From: Desulfobulbaceae bacterium
GTDB taxonomy: Bacteria > Desulfobacterota > Desulfobulbia > Desulfobulbales > Desulfobulbaceae
NCBI GenBank assembly: GCA_027011235.1
Contig: JALVAI010000129.1
Span: forward strand, 1-10,543
Reading direction: 5' to 3'
DNA length: 10,543 bases
Both the position numbers and the translations under genes were made by a program. Position 1 is the stretch's first letter. Each line of letters begins with the position of its first letter. Positions 1 to 7,434 of this stretch are shown piece after piece. Below the pieces are notes generated by a model. The model saw nothing but the letters and a program-made list of their open reading frames with translations, was not told where the DNA came from and did no database searches.

Positions 1-1029
1 AATCGAACCTATGCCCAGTCGCTGATTTTGACTGACAGGCTTGACTACATCGCTGCCATGGCCAACAACGTCGGCTACTGCGTCGCGGTCGAAAAGCTGT
101 TAGGTATTTCAGTGCCGCTACGTGCCAAATATATTCGGACCATTGTCTGTGAGATGTCGAGAATTGCCTCTCATCTGCTCTGGCTGGCAACCCATGCCCT
201 TGACATTGGCGCCATGACGGTTTTTCTGTACTGCTTCCGTGAGCGGGAGGTGATGCTCGACCTTTTTGAAGAACTCTGCGGAGCCAGGTTGACCTTCTCC
301 TATCCTCGGATCGGTGGGGTCAGGCAGGATGTAACCAGAAACTTTATTGATGTTCTTCAGCGGTTTGTCGCCGAGTTCCCCTCCCATATTGGGGAATATG
401 AGACATTGATAGATACCAACCGCATCTGGTTGAAGCGCACTGTCGGTATCGGGGTTTTGTCAGCCGCGGAAGCCCTTGAGCTTGGTCTTACTGGCGCCTG
501 TCTGCGAGGTTCCGGGGTTGATTACGATATTAGAAAGCATCGACCCTATGATGCCTATGATCTTGTTGATTTTGAGGTGCCCCTCAGTAATGATGGTGAC
601 ATTTACGCCCGTTATCGGTGCCGTATGGAAGAACTTCATCAATCGGCGCGGATCATTCAACAGTGTATTGATCAGCTTCCTCCTGGACCTATCATTTCCG
701 AGGATGCTCCTGATCTTGTAATGCCCCTGCAGGGACAGCGTAAGGTGGAGGCCGGATCATCAACCTATGGCACCGGACTGATTCGGCTGCTTGAGGATAA
801 AGGAGAATTCCCGGTTGGTGATATTTACGTTTCTACCGAAGTTCCCAAGGGTGAACTGGGATTTTATTTTATCAGTGATGGATCCGGACGTCCGTATCGT
901 ATGCATGTGCGGTCACCCTCATTTATTCATATCAGTGCATTGCCTGCACTGGCCGAGGGAAGCATGATCGCGGATCTAATTGCAAATATCGGAACTCTGG
1001 ATGTTGTCCTTGGTGAGTGTGACCGATAG
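1..1029 (+). CDS. nuoD: NADH-quinone oxidoreductase subunit D (49 kDa-type), 5' partial
   Basis: This is the C-terminal 342 residues of NuoD, the peripheral-arm subunit that helps form the quinone-binding cavity of complex I and is related to the large subunit of [NiFe] hydrogenases. Frame 1 is open from the first base and reads NRTYAQSLILTDRLDY, so the gene starts upstream. The TTG at 28 is an internal leucine codon, not a start. Visible family signatures are TDRLDYIAAMANN near the edge, SRIASHLLWLATHALDIGAM (visible residues about 53-72), FREREVMLDLFEELCGAR, RIGGVRQDV, and the terminal GECDR ending. Its own cluster cysteines are not expected, because the nearby N2 cluster belongs to NuoB. 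Family members have about 400 residues, so a modest N-terminal part is missing. nuoH follows after 42 nt, with no nuoE, nuoF or nuoG in between. Identity is very secure; whether it is fused to nuoC upstream cannot be seen. Confidence 0.97.
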   Translation, partial: NRTYAQSLILTDRLDYIAAMANNVGYCVAVEKLLGISVPLRAKYIRTIVCEMSRIASHLLWLATHALDIGAMTVFLYCFREREVMLDLFEELCGARLTFSYPRIGGVRQDVTRNFIDVLQRFVAEFPSHIGEYETLIDTNRIWLKRTVGIGVLSAAEALELGLTGACLRGSGVDYDIRKHRPYDAYDLVDFEVPLSNDGDIYARYRCRMEELHQSARIIQQCIDQLPPGPIISEDAPDLVMPLQGQRKVEAGSSTYGTGLIRLLEDKGEFPVGDIYVSTEVPKGELGFYFISDGSGRPYRMHVRSPSFIHISALPALAEGSMIADLIANIGTLDVVLGECDR

Positions 1030-1071
1030 AAAAAGTATGGGATCGGCTTGTAACTAAGCTAAAGGAACATT

Positions 1072-2040
1072 ATGCACGTACTAATATTATTCATAGAAAT
1101 CCTCATCCTCTTTGCGATCATTATGCTGCATGTTGCCTATGCCACATATTTTGAGCGTAAAATTATTGGTCATATGCAGGTTCGGATGGGACCGATGCGG
1201 GTTGGCTGGCATGGACTTTTGCAGCCAATCGCTGATGGTATCAAGAGTTTTTTCAAAGAGGATGTGGTCCCTGAGCAGGCAGATGTTGTAACATTTCGGG
1301 CCGCACCGATTATTTGCCTGACCGCCATGCTGACATCGCTGGCCGTTCTTCCCTTTGCCAAGGGATGGGTGCTGGCGGATATCAATATTGGTCTCCTCTT
1401 TATTTTTGCCATGAGTTCCCTCTCAAGTTATGGAGTGATCCTGGCGGGTTGGGCATCGAATTCAAAATATACCTTTCTTGGTGGCTTGCGGTCCATGGCC
1501 CAGGTCATCAGCTATGAAGTCGCCATGGGGCTCAGTCTTGTCGGGGTGATGATGCTGTCCGGAACACTCAACCTGACCAAGATTGTTGAGGCCCAGGGAG
1601 GATCGTTTGGCGGAATGTATATATTTCCCCAGATTATTGCCTTCTTCGTCTTTTTCATTGCGATGCTTGCTGAAACCAATCGGGTACCCTTTGATCTTCC
1701 CGAGGCTGAGACTGAGCTCGTATCCGGTTATGCCACCGAATATTCCGGGATGCGATATGCAATCTTCTTTATGGCTGAGTATATCGGAATGATGGTGATG
1801 TCCTCCATAGGGACTATCTGTTTCCTGGGCGGCTGGAACGGACCGTTTGAGGTAACAATATTTCCACCTTTCTGGTTTGTTGTTAAAGTTTACGCGTTTA
1901 TGTTTGTCTTTATCTGGATACGAGCCACACTTCCTCGGTACAGGTATGACCAATTAATGTCGATCGGCTGGAAAGTGCTTATTCCTCTTGCACTTGGTAA
2001 TATTGTTCTCACCGGTTTTATCAAAGCTTTTACCGGCTAA
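1072..2040 (+). CDS. nuoH: NADH-quinone oxidoreductase subunit H
   Basis: NuoH is the membrane subunit (322 residues, normal length) that joins the peripheral and membrane arms of complex I and forms much of the quinone tunnel. The sequence shows about eight hydrophobic segments and the hallmark cytoplasmic loops: YFERKIIGHMQVRMGPMRVG (residues 26-45), followed by QPIADGIKSFFKED with its many charges, and AETNRVPFDLPEAETELVSG (residues 200-219) with the conserved acidic cluster of the family's E-channel. The ATG is preceded by AAGGA at 1062-1066 with 5-nt spacing, which supports this start. The gene lies 42 nt after nuoD and 13 nt before nuoI, consistent with one transcript. No frameshift or missing key motif is seen. 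Confidence 0.98.
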   Translation: MHVLILFIEILILFAIIMLHVAYATYFERKIIGHMQVRMGPMRVGWHGLLQPIADGIKSFFKEDVVPEQADVVTFRAAPIICLTAMLTSLAVLPFAKGWVLADINIGLLFIFAMSSLSSYGVILAGWASNSKYTFLGGLRSMAQVISYEVAMGLSLVGVMMLSGTLNLTKIVEAQGGSFGGMYIFPQIIAFFVFFIAMLAETNRVPFDLPEAETELVSGYATEYSGMRYAIFFMAEYIGMMVMSSIGTICFLGGWNGPFEVTIFPPFWFVVKVYAFMFVFIWIRATLPRYRYDQLMSIGWKVLIPLALGNIVLTGFIKAFTG

Positions 2041-2053
2041 AAGGATAACTTCT

Positions 2054-2674
2054 ATGCAAATTCAATATAAGCCTAAAAGAAACCTGCTGCAGACTATCTT
2101 GCACAGTGAAATTATGCAGGGTATGGCCTTTACCCTGAAACAGCTGTTTGCAAAACCAATTACCCGACAGTACCCGCAGGAAAAACCTGACATCAAGCTT
2201 GGGTTCCGTGGGCAACACGCCCTGGTACGTGATCAGGAAACCGGGACATCAAAATGTGTCGCCTGTATGCGTTGTGTGACGGTTTGTCCCTCCCGATGTA
2301 TTCACATTCGTTTTCACGAAGATGAGGAGCGGGGTTGTAGGGTGGTCGATTCCTATGACATTGAAGCCTTGCGTTGTGTCTACTGCGGTTTCTGTGAAGA
2401 GGTGTGCCCGGTTAATGCACTGGTTTTGACAGAAATTTTTGAATATGCAGCCTATGACCGTGAATCCATCTTCTTTGATCAGGAACGGTTACTTGCCAAT
2501 TGGGATGCATTTGCGGAAATGAAGGGGTCTGCGATTAACAGTTATATCAATCCATTCTGGCGGCCTCGTGGAATTCCCGAGCGTGAATTGACTGCCGCCA
2601 AGCGACTGGATGTACCGGATGAATGGACAATTGAAGGCCAGGTGGTTGGAAACCTGGTCAAACGGGATCAATAA
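2054..2674 (+). CDS. nuoI: NADH-quinone oxidoreductase subunit I (2x[4Fe-4S] ferredoxin-like)
   Basis: NuoI is the peripheral-arm ferredoxin-like subunit that passes electrons through clusters N6a and N6b towards NuoB. It has 206 residues from this start. Two CxxCxxCxxxCP motifs are visible: C68, C71, C74, C78 and C108, C111, C114, C118. The N-terminal segment (residues about 12-40) is amphipathic, as expected for the membrane-surface anchor. The frame is open further upstream to 1988, but that would overlap nuoH by 53 nt. The ATG at 2054 has AAGGA at 2041-2045 with 8-nt spacing and gives the expected N-terminus. The C-terminal tail after the second motif is longer than in the E. coli protein (about 180 residues), a common variation. 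It lies 13 nt after nuoH and 33 nt before nuoJ. Confidence 0.97.
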   Translation: MQIQYKPKRNLLQTILHSEIMQGMAFTLKQLFAKPITRQYPQEKPDIKLGFRGQHALVRDQETGTSKCVACMRCVTVCPSRCIHIRFHEDEERGCRVVDSYDIEALRCVYCGFCEEVCPVNALVLTEIFEYAAYDRESIFFDQERLLANWDAFAEMKGSAINSYINPFWRPRGIPERELTAAKRLDVPDEWTIEGQVVGNLVKRDQ

Positions 2675-2707
2675 CCATATAACGTTCCGATCAGGGAGCC
2701 GAACCTT

Positions 2708-3235
2708 ATGTTTACTTACTTATTTTTTCTTTACTGCGCTGTAATGATCGTTGGTACCGGGTTACTGGCCATAACCATGCGTAATCCTGTACATGCCGTT
2801 CTCATGGTGCTGGTTCTCTTTTTTCATATGGCTGGCCTTTATCTTATTCTCGGCGCCGAGTTTCTCGCCGCGGTTCAGATTATTGTTTATGCCGGTGCAA
2901 TTCTGGTTCTTTACCTTTTTGTGCTGTTTCTTGTCAGCCTGCGGGATGAGGTCAAAATGGATCGCTTTGTTACCTCTGCCTGGCTCGGGCGAATTATTTC
3001 CGTCGGCCTTGCCGTTTCGCTGATATCCATGCTCCCTACCTTTGTCCTGGGGCAGAAGGGTCATTGGCCGATGGCAGCGGTAATAAAAGCCACCCATACC
3101 AAGGCATTGGGCATGGAAATGTATACAAGCTATATCCTGCCGTTTGAGATCGCAGGTCTCATACTGCTCATTGCCGTAATCGGTGGATTGGTTTTGGCCA
3201 AACATGACACACCAACAACAATTGAAAAGAGCTGA
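2708..3235 (+). CDS. nuoJ: NADH-quinone oxidoreductase subunit J
   Basis: NuoJ is a small membrane subunit (175 residues) packed between NuoH and the antiporter-like subunits, implicated in coupling quinone reduction to proton pumping. Five hydrophobic segments are visible. The strongest signature is GAEFLAAVQIIVYAGAILVL (residues 49-68), containing E51 and Y61 and the glycine-interrupted TM3 helix, where the family shows a pi-bulge. The last segment, EIAGLILLIAVIGGLVLAK (residues 147-165), is also typical. The ATG is preceded by AGGGAG at 2693-2698 with 9-nt spacing. In many nuo operons nuoK follows immediately; here 92 nt separate them, and a small ORF fills that gap. Confidence 0.97.
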   Translation: MFTYLFFLYCAVMIVGTGLLAITMRNPVHAVLMVLVLFFHMAGLYLILGAEFLAAVQIIVYAGAILVLYLFVLFLVSLRDEVKMDRFVTSAWLGRIISVGLAVSLISMLPTFVLGQKGHWPMAAVIKATHTKALGMEMYTSYILPFEIAGLILLIAVIGGLVLAKHDTPTTIEKS

Positions 3236-3238
3236 GCG

Positions 3239-3331
3239 ATGCGAAATTTATATCCTGAAAATGAAGCAAGATATCCGGATTTGATGTCATGCTTGTATGG
3301 TCTGTTAATTGAAAAGGAGGGCAGCAGGTGA
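3239..3331 (+). CDS. possible 30-codon ORF between nuoJ and nuoK, overlapping the nuoK start
   Basis: The 92-nt gap between nuoJ and nuoK holds an ORF that starts with ATG 3 nt after the nuoJ stop (3233-3235). It ends with a TGA at 3329-3331 that overlaps the GTG start of nuoK as GTGA. The 30-residue product begins MRNLYPENEARYPDL and ends IEKEGSR. It is hydrophilic and charged, with no membrane segment, and I do not recognise it. A weak purine-rich sequence (GAAAAGAG, about 3224-3231) precedes it. The nuoK ribosome-binding site AAGGAGG lies inside its last codons. The arrangement fits a translational coupler, but an ORF this short can arise by chance, so the call is tentative. Confidence 0.35.
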   Translation: MRNLYPENEARYPDLMSCLYGLLIEKEGSR

Positions 3332-3630
3332 TTCCTTTAAGTTGGTATATGTCCCTTTCGGCCATTCTTTTTGCCATAGGTGTCTGTGGTTTTCTGACAA
3401 GAAGAAATCTGATCATGATGTTTCTCTCTATTGAACTTATGCTCAATGCGGTCAACCTGAACATGGTTGCCTTGAGTCATTATCTTGATTCAATGCGTGG
3501 TCAGGTATTCACCTTTTTTATAATAACCGTGGCAGCCGCAGAAGCGGCAATTGGCCTTGGTATCGCAATTACACTTTATCGCAGTCGTAAAACCGTCCAT
3601 GTTGATGAAGTCAACCAGTTGAAGGGATAG
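3328..3630 (+). CDS. nuoK: NADH-quinone oxidoreductase subunit K
   Basis: NuoK (100 residues, standard length) is a three-helix membrane subunit of complex I, homologous to MrpC of Mrp antiporters. It contains the two conserved membrane glutamates needed for pumping, E36 in SIELMLNAVNLN and E72 in AAAEAAIGLGIAI. Translation starts with GTG: an in-frame TGA lies at 3310-3312, no ATG lies between it and the conserved N-terminus MIPLSWY, and a near-perfect Shine-Dalgarno AAGGAGG at 3314-3320 sits 7 nt upstream. The start overlaps the stop of the small upstream ORF. nuoL begins 2 nt after the nuoK stop, so the two are probably translationally coupled. Confidence 0.97.
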   Translation: MIPLSWYMSLSAILFAIGVCGFLTRRNLIMMFLSIELMLNAVNLNMVALSHYLDSMRGQVFTFFIITVAAAEAAIGLGIAITLYRSRKTVHVDEVNQLKG

Positions 3631-3632
3631 GC

Positions 3633-5819
3633 ATGAGACAGCAAATAACAAACATATTTTTCCTGGTAGTAGTGATCTGCGGGCTGTCGGTTTTGCCTGC
3701 CGCCGCAAATACCACGCATGCAAGTGGAGAACATCACAGCAACATCCACGTTACCGTGTCTCAGCATCATGGGACTGCCGCAACATCTGAACATGCGGCG
3801 CTTGGGCATGTTGAAGAGGGTGCTGTTGAAGGGCATGCTGAAAAGGGTGAGCATGAGGAAAATGTCCGGCAACTCATTGCCCCAACCCACGATGGATCTT
3901 TACCATGGTGGCTGCTGGCAATTCCGTTCCTGCCGTTGTCATCGTTTATCTTCACCCTGCTTTTTGGCAAACGGCTGGGCGTGAACTCGCACTGGGTGCC
4001 GATCATAGCCGTACTGATTTCGTTTTCCTGTGCCCTGAAGGCATTTCTCACCGTCAAATCTGGTCACTTTATTAACCAGGATCTTTACACCTGGATCAGT
4101 TCCGGAAATACAAGGGTTGCAGTTGGTTTTCTGCTGGATCAGTTAACCGCGGTAATGTTGATTGTTGTGACCACTGTCTCCTCGCTGGTCCATATTTATT
4201 CCATTGGATATATGAAGGGTGAGGACGGCTATTACAGGTTCTATTCCTACCTGAGCCTGTTTACCTTTTCCATGCTGATGCTGGTTCTTGGCAACAACTT
4301 TATGCAGCTGTTCTTCGGCTGGGAGGCTGTGGGGCTTTCTTCATATCTGTTGATTGGTTTTTATTATGAAAAGGTGTCTGCCGCCACCGCAGGCCGAAAG
4401 GCATTTATAGTTAACCGATTCGGTGACTTCGGCTTCATTCTCGGGCTGTTCCTCATCTTTGTCAACTTTGGCAGTCTGCATTATTATGATGTCTTCAGCC
4501 ATGCCGGCCAGATTGTCGGCCACACCTGGACCATTTTCGGCATGACCTTTGATATGCCGACCGCCATCTGCATCCTGCTCATGTGTGGTGCCCTTGGCAA
4601 ATCTGCCCAGATACCATTACATGTCTGGCTGCCCGATGCCATGGAAGGTCCGACCCCGGTCAGTGCCTTGATCCATGCCGCCACCATGGTCACAGCAGGT
4701 GTCTTTTTGATTGCCCGCTGTAATCCTCTGTATGAGCTTTCCCATTTTGCGCTCAATGTTGTCACATTTATCGGTGCAATTACCTGTATCTTTGCTGCTA
4801 CCATTGCCCTGGTCCAGACCGATATCAAGCGGGTGGTTGCCTACTCGACCGTTTCCCAGCTTGCCTATATGTTTATCGGTTGCGGGGTCGGAGCATATGG
4901 TGCCGGTGTCTTTCATCTGTTCACCCACGCATTTTTCAAGGCCCTCCTCTTTCTTGGTTGCGGGTCCATTATCCTGGGGATGCATCATGAACAGGAAGTC
5001 AAATATATGGGTGGATTAAAGAAATATATGCCCATTACCTACTGGACATTTCTGCTCGCATCTCTTTCCATTTCCGGTGTACCTGGCTTTGCCGGTTTCT
5101 TCAGTAAGGATGAGATACTGACCATGGCATTTAATTCTGATATTGCCCTTGGCAAGTTCGCCTGGTTCATCGGAACATTTGTCGCCTTTCTGACGGCTTT
5201 TTATTCCTTCCGTCTCTTTTTCCTGATATTCCATGGTGAATTTCGTGGAACAGCTGAACAAAAGGCGCATCTCAAAGAGTCCTCACCAGTGGTAACGATT
5301 CCACTTATCCTGTTATCAATAGGAGCCGTCGGCGCTGGCTGGTTTGGTATTCCGGCGTTACTTGGCGGCCACAACTATTGGGGTCATTTTCTCATGCCGG
5401 TTGTGGGTGAGCCTGAACTCCATATTTCAACCTATGCGGAATCAGTACTGCTTGGAACTTCTGTCCTTGCCGGCGGGTGTGGTATTTTACTTGCCTTTTT
5501 CATGTATATCACCAAACCGGAGATTCCTGGAAAACTGGTGGAGATGTTTCCCCGGACCTACAATCTTCTGTTGAATAAATACTATATTGACGAAATCTAC
5601 ATCGCCGGGCTTGTTGAGCCAACCCTCAGCTTCAGCCGTAAGGCGCTGCTCAAGGTTGTCGATGGCGGTATCATTGAGGGGATTGTTAATGGAATTCCCC
5701 GCGGTATCGGTGCTTTTTCATCCAAACTCAGAGGCCTCCAGGATGGGCAGATTTCCCATTACCTGGCTTGGATGGGCGGCAGTGCGTTGTTTCTCTTTGT
5801 CTGGATGTTTACTCGGTAG
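3633..5819 (+). CDS. nuoL: NADH-quinone oxidoreductase subunit L with histidine-rich N-terminal extension
   Basis: NuoL is the distal antiporter-like, proton-translocating subunit of complex I. The core (from about residue 91) has the expected features: E231 in FFGWEAVGLSSYLL, D265 in NRFGDFGFI, K323 in GALGKSAQIPLHVWLPDAMEG, K399, K436 and K492-D493 in FFSKDEIL. A C-terminal lateral-helix region (about 640-705) and a last membrane helix (about 708-727) follow. At 728 residues it is longer than the E. coli protein (613), largely because about 90 residues precede the first core helix. The extra part looks like a signal peptide (residues 1-26) plus a His/Glu-rich tail. The ATG has GAAGGGA 5 nt upstream and is 2 nt after nuoK. 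No in-frame ATG, GTG or TTG exists between residue 43 and the first core helix, so most of the extension must be translated. nuoM follows after 62 nt. Confidence 0.97.
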   Translation: MRQQITNIFFLVVVICGLSVLPAAANTTHASGEHHSNIHVTVSQHHGTAATSEHAALGHVEEGAVEGHAEKGEHEENVRQLIAPTHDGSLPWWLLAIPFLPLSSFIFTLLFGKRLGVNSHWVPIIAVLISFSCALKAFLTVKSGHFINQDLYTWISSGNTRVAVGFLLDQLTAVMLIVVTTVSSLVHIYSIGYMKGEDGYYRFYSYLSLFTFSMLMLVLGNNFMQLFFGWEAVGLSSYLLIGFYYEKVSAATAGRKAFIVNRFGDFGFILGLFLIFVNFGSLHYYDVFSHAGQIVGHTWTIFGMTFDMPTAICILLMCGALGKSAQIPLHVWLPDAMEGPTPVSALIHAATMVTAGVFLIARCNPLYELSHFALNVVTFIGAITCIFAATIALVQTDIKRVVAYSTVSQLAYMFIGCGVGAYGAGVFHLFTHAFFKALLFLGCGSIILGMHHEQEVKYMGGLKKYMPITYWTFLLASLSISGVPGFAGFFSKDEILTMAFNSDIALGKFAWFIGTFVAFLTAFYSFRLFFLIFHGEFRGTAEQKAHLKESSPVVTIPLILLSIGAVGAGWFGIPALLGGHNYWGHFLMPVVGEPELHISTYAESVLLGTSVLAGGCGILLAFFMYITKPEIPGKLVEMFPRTYNLLLNKYYIDEIYIAGLVEPTLSFSRKALLKVVDGGIIEGIVNGIPRGIGAFSSKLRGLQDGQISHYLAWMGGSALFLFVWMFTR
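3717..3860 (+). other. His/Glu-rich N-terminal extension of NuoL behind a signal-peptide-like segment
   Basis: Residues 29-76 of NuoL contain ten histidines (H29, H34, H35, H39, H45, H46, H54, H59, H68, H74) and many glutamates in a low-complexity, hydrophilic stretch. The preceding residues look like a signal peptide: RQQ, a hydrophobic core IFFLVVVICGLSVLP, then AAAN resembling a signal peptidase site after residue 25 or so. If antiporter-like subunits have their N-terminus on the periplasmic side, as I recall from complex I structures, an export signal would be needed to carry this tail across. Metal binding or proton buffering is a guess from composition only. Confidence 0.75.
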
Positions 5820-5881
5820 AGGTCAGGGAACAGTAAATTAGGGTTAACTACCCTCAACCAACCACAAATACGGTAATAAAT

Positions 5882-7387
5882 ATGTCTGTACCATTGCTAA
5901 GCGCACTTATTTTCTTCCCGATTATAGGCGGATTTTCTCTCCTGATTGTCAAAAGGGAAGATGTTCAGGCCATAAAAACCATGGCTCTGATTATAAGCCT
6001 GATGGAATTTGTGTTGTCTATTCCTCTGTTCTTCATGTTTGACAAGACAACCTATCTGATGCAGTTTACCGAGCATCACTCCTGGATTCCTGCCTTCCAT
6101 ATCAACTACAGTTTAGGTGTTGATGGGATCAGTGTCCTCTTTATTCTCCTGTCGACCCTTGTAACCATACTTGCCATCCTGGTATCCTGGGAGGCGATAC
6201 AGACCAAGGTACTGGAATTCTTCTTGTCCATCCTCTTCCTCGAGGGTGTGATGATCGGAGTGTTCTGTGCCACAGATATCTTTCTCTTTTATATTTTCTG
6301 GGAGGTCATGCTCATTCCGATGTTTCTCATCATCGGTATCTGGGGCGGACCCAATCGTATTTACGCGACCATTAAATTTTTCCTTTACACATTGGTCGGC
6401 AGTCTACTCATGCTGGTTGGTATTATCTCCCTCTATATGAAGGGCGGCCACACATTTGATGTTATCGAACTTGCCAAGCATTCCTATTCGATCAAATTTC
6501 AGATGTGGCTTTTCTGGGCTTTCTTTGCCGCCTTTGCCGTTAAGGTCCCCATGTGGCCGGTTCATACCTGGTTGCCGGATGCACATACCGAAGCCCCGGC
6601 CGCAGGCTCTGTCATTCTTGCCGCTATCCTCATCAAGATGGGAGCCTATGGTTTCCTACGCTTTTCCATGCCCATTCTCCCCCAGGCCACCCAGGCCATG
6701 ATGGGACCGATGATCGTGCTTTCCCTGATCGGCATTATATATGGTGCGATAATCTGTCTCGCCCAGACAGACTTGAAACGACTTATTGCCTATAGTTCAG
6801 TATCTCACATGGGATTTATCACCCTTGGTATTTATTCAATGAACACCCAGAGTATCGAAGGTGGTATTCTTCAGATGATAAACCACGGTGTAGTCACCGG
6901 CGCCCTCTTCCTCTGTATCGGAATGGTGTATGAACGGACTCACACCCGTGCCATTAAGGATTATGGCGGACTCGCCTCGACCATGCCGATTTTTGGTTCC
7001 TTTTTCCTGCTTTTTACCATGGCTGCCATCGGGTTGCCTGCTACCAACGGTTTCATTGGAGAATTTCTCGTGTTACTTGGTAGTTTTATTCACAAACCCT
7101 GGACAGCTTTTTTTGCCGCAACCGGCCTTATTCTCGGTGCATGGTACATGCTCTGGCTGTATCAACGTATATTCTTCAACCCGATCAATAAAAAGGTTGT
7201 CGGGTTACCCGAACTAACCACCAGAGAGGTACTCACCCTGTTGCCCATGGTTGGACTTGTCTTCTGGATTGGTCTCTACCCTGATGCCATGCTGAGTTTC
7301 ATGCATGTATCGGTAGAGCATCTGATAAGTCAGGTACAGGGAAGTATGGAAACCGCTCAGCATGTTGCGGCTGTCATACCCCACTGA
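5882..7387 (+). CDS. nuoM: NADH-quinone oxidoreductase subunit M
   Basis: NuoM (501 residues, normal length) is the middle antiporter-like subunit of complex I, with about 14 membrane helices. Conserved functional residues are present: E141 in YIFWEVMLIPM, K221 in AVKVPMWPVHTWLPDAHTEA, K252 in ILIKMGAYGFLRF, K299 in QTDLKR, and E394 in NGFIGEFLVLLG. The ATG start is placed by the hydrophobic N-terminus (PLLSALIFFPIIGG). No clear Shine-Dalgarno precedes it: the 20 nt upstream are A/T-rich and only a weak GGTAA is seen. A 5-bp inverted repeat, AGGGT (5840-5844) with ACCCT (5850-5854), lies in the 62-nt gap after nuoL. nuoN follows after 47 nt. Identity is secure; the mode of initiation is the only oddity. 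Confidence 0.98.
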   Translation: MSVPLLSALIFFPIIGGFSLLIVKREDVQAIKTMALIISLMEFVLSIPLFFMFDKTTYLMQFTEHHSWIPAFHINYSLGVDGISVLFILLSTLVTILAILVSWEAIQTKVLEFFLSILFLEGVMIGVFCATDIFLFYIFWEVMLIPMFLIIGIWGGPNRIYATIKFFLYTLVGSLLMLVGIISLYMKGGHTFDVIELAKHSYSIKFQMWLFWAFFAAFAVKVPMWPVHTWLPDAHTEAPAAGSVILAAILIKMGAYGFLRFSMPILPQATQAMMGPMIVLSLIGIIYGAIICLAQTDLKRLIAYSSVSHMGFITLGIYSMNTQSIEGGILQMINHGVVTGALFLCIGMVYERTHTRAIKDYGGLASTMPIFGSFFLLFTMAAIGLPATNGFIGEFLVLLGSFIHKPWTAFFAATGLILGAWYMLWLYQRIFFNPINKKVVGLPELTTREVLTLLPMVGLVFWIGLYPDAMLSFMHVSVEHLISQVQGSMETAQHVAAVIPH

Positions 7388-7434
7388 TGGCGAAATTAAA
7401 ATTTACCTGTAGTTTTCAAGCAAAAGGATAGACA

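Noticed and set aside
1462..1953. 163-codon open frame on the - strand inside nuoH
   Set aside because: It lies wholly opposite a highly conserved nuoH coding frame; its histidine/glycine-rich product is what antisense reading of membrane-protein codons gives.
1988..2053. 22-codon upstream extension of nuoI overlapping nuoH
   Set aside because: The ATG at 2054 has a proper ribosome-binding site and the extension simply re-reads the nuoH end in another frame.
5840..5854. Inverted repeat AGGGT/ACCCT between nuoL and nuoM as a terminator
   Set aside because: Only 5 bp with no following T-tract, in the middle of an operon; too weak to call a terminator.
5868..5880. ATACGGTAATAA before nuoM, also found inverted near 9244-9255
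   Set aside because: A 12-nt exact match in a window of this size on two strands is expected by chance; no structure or function is linked to it.
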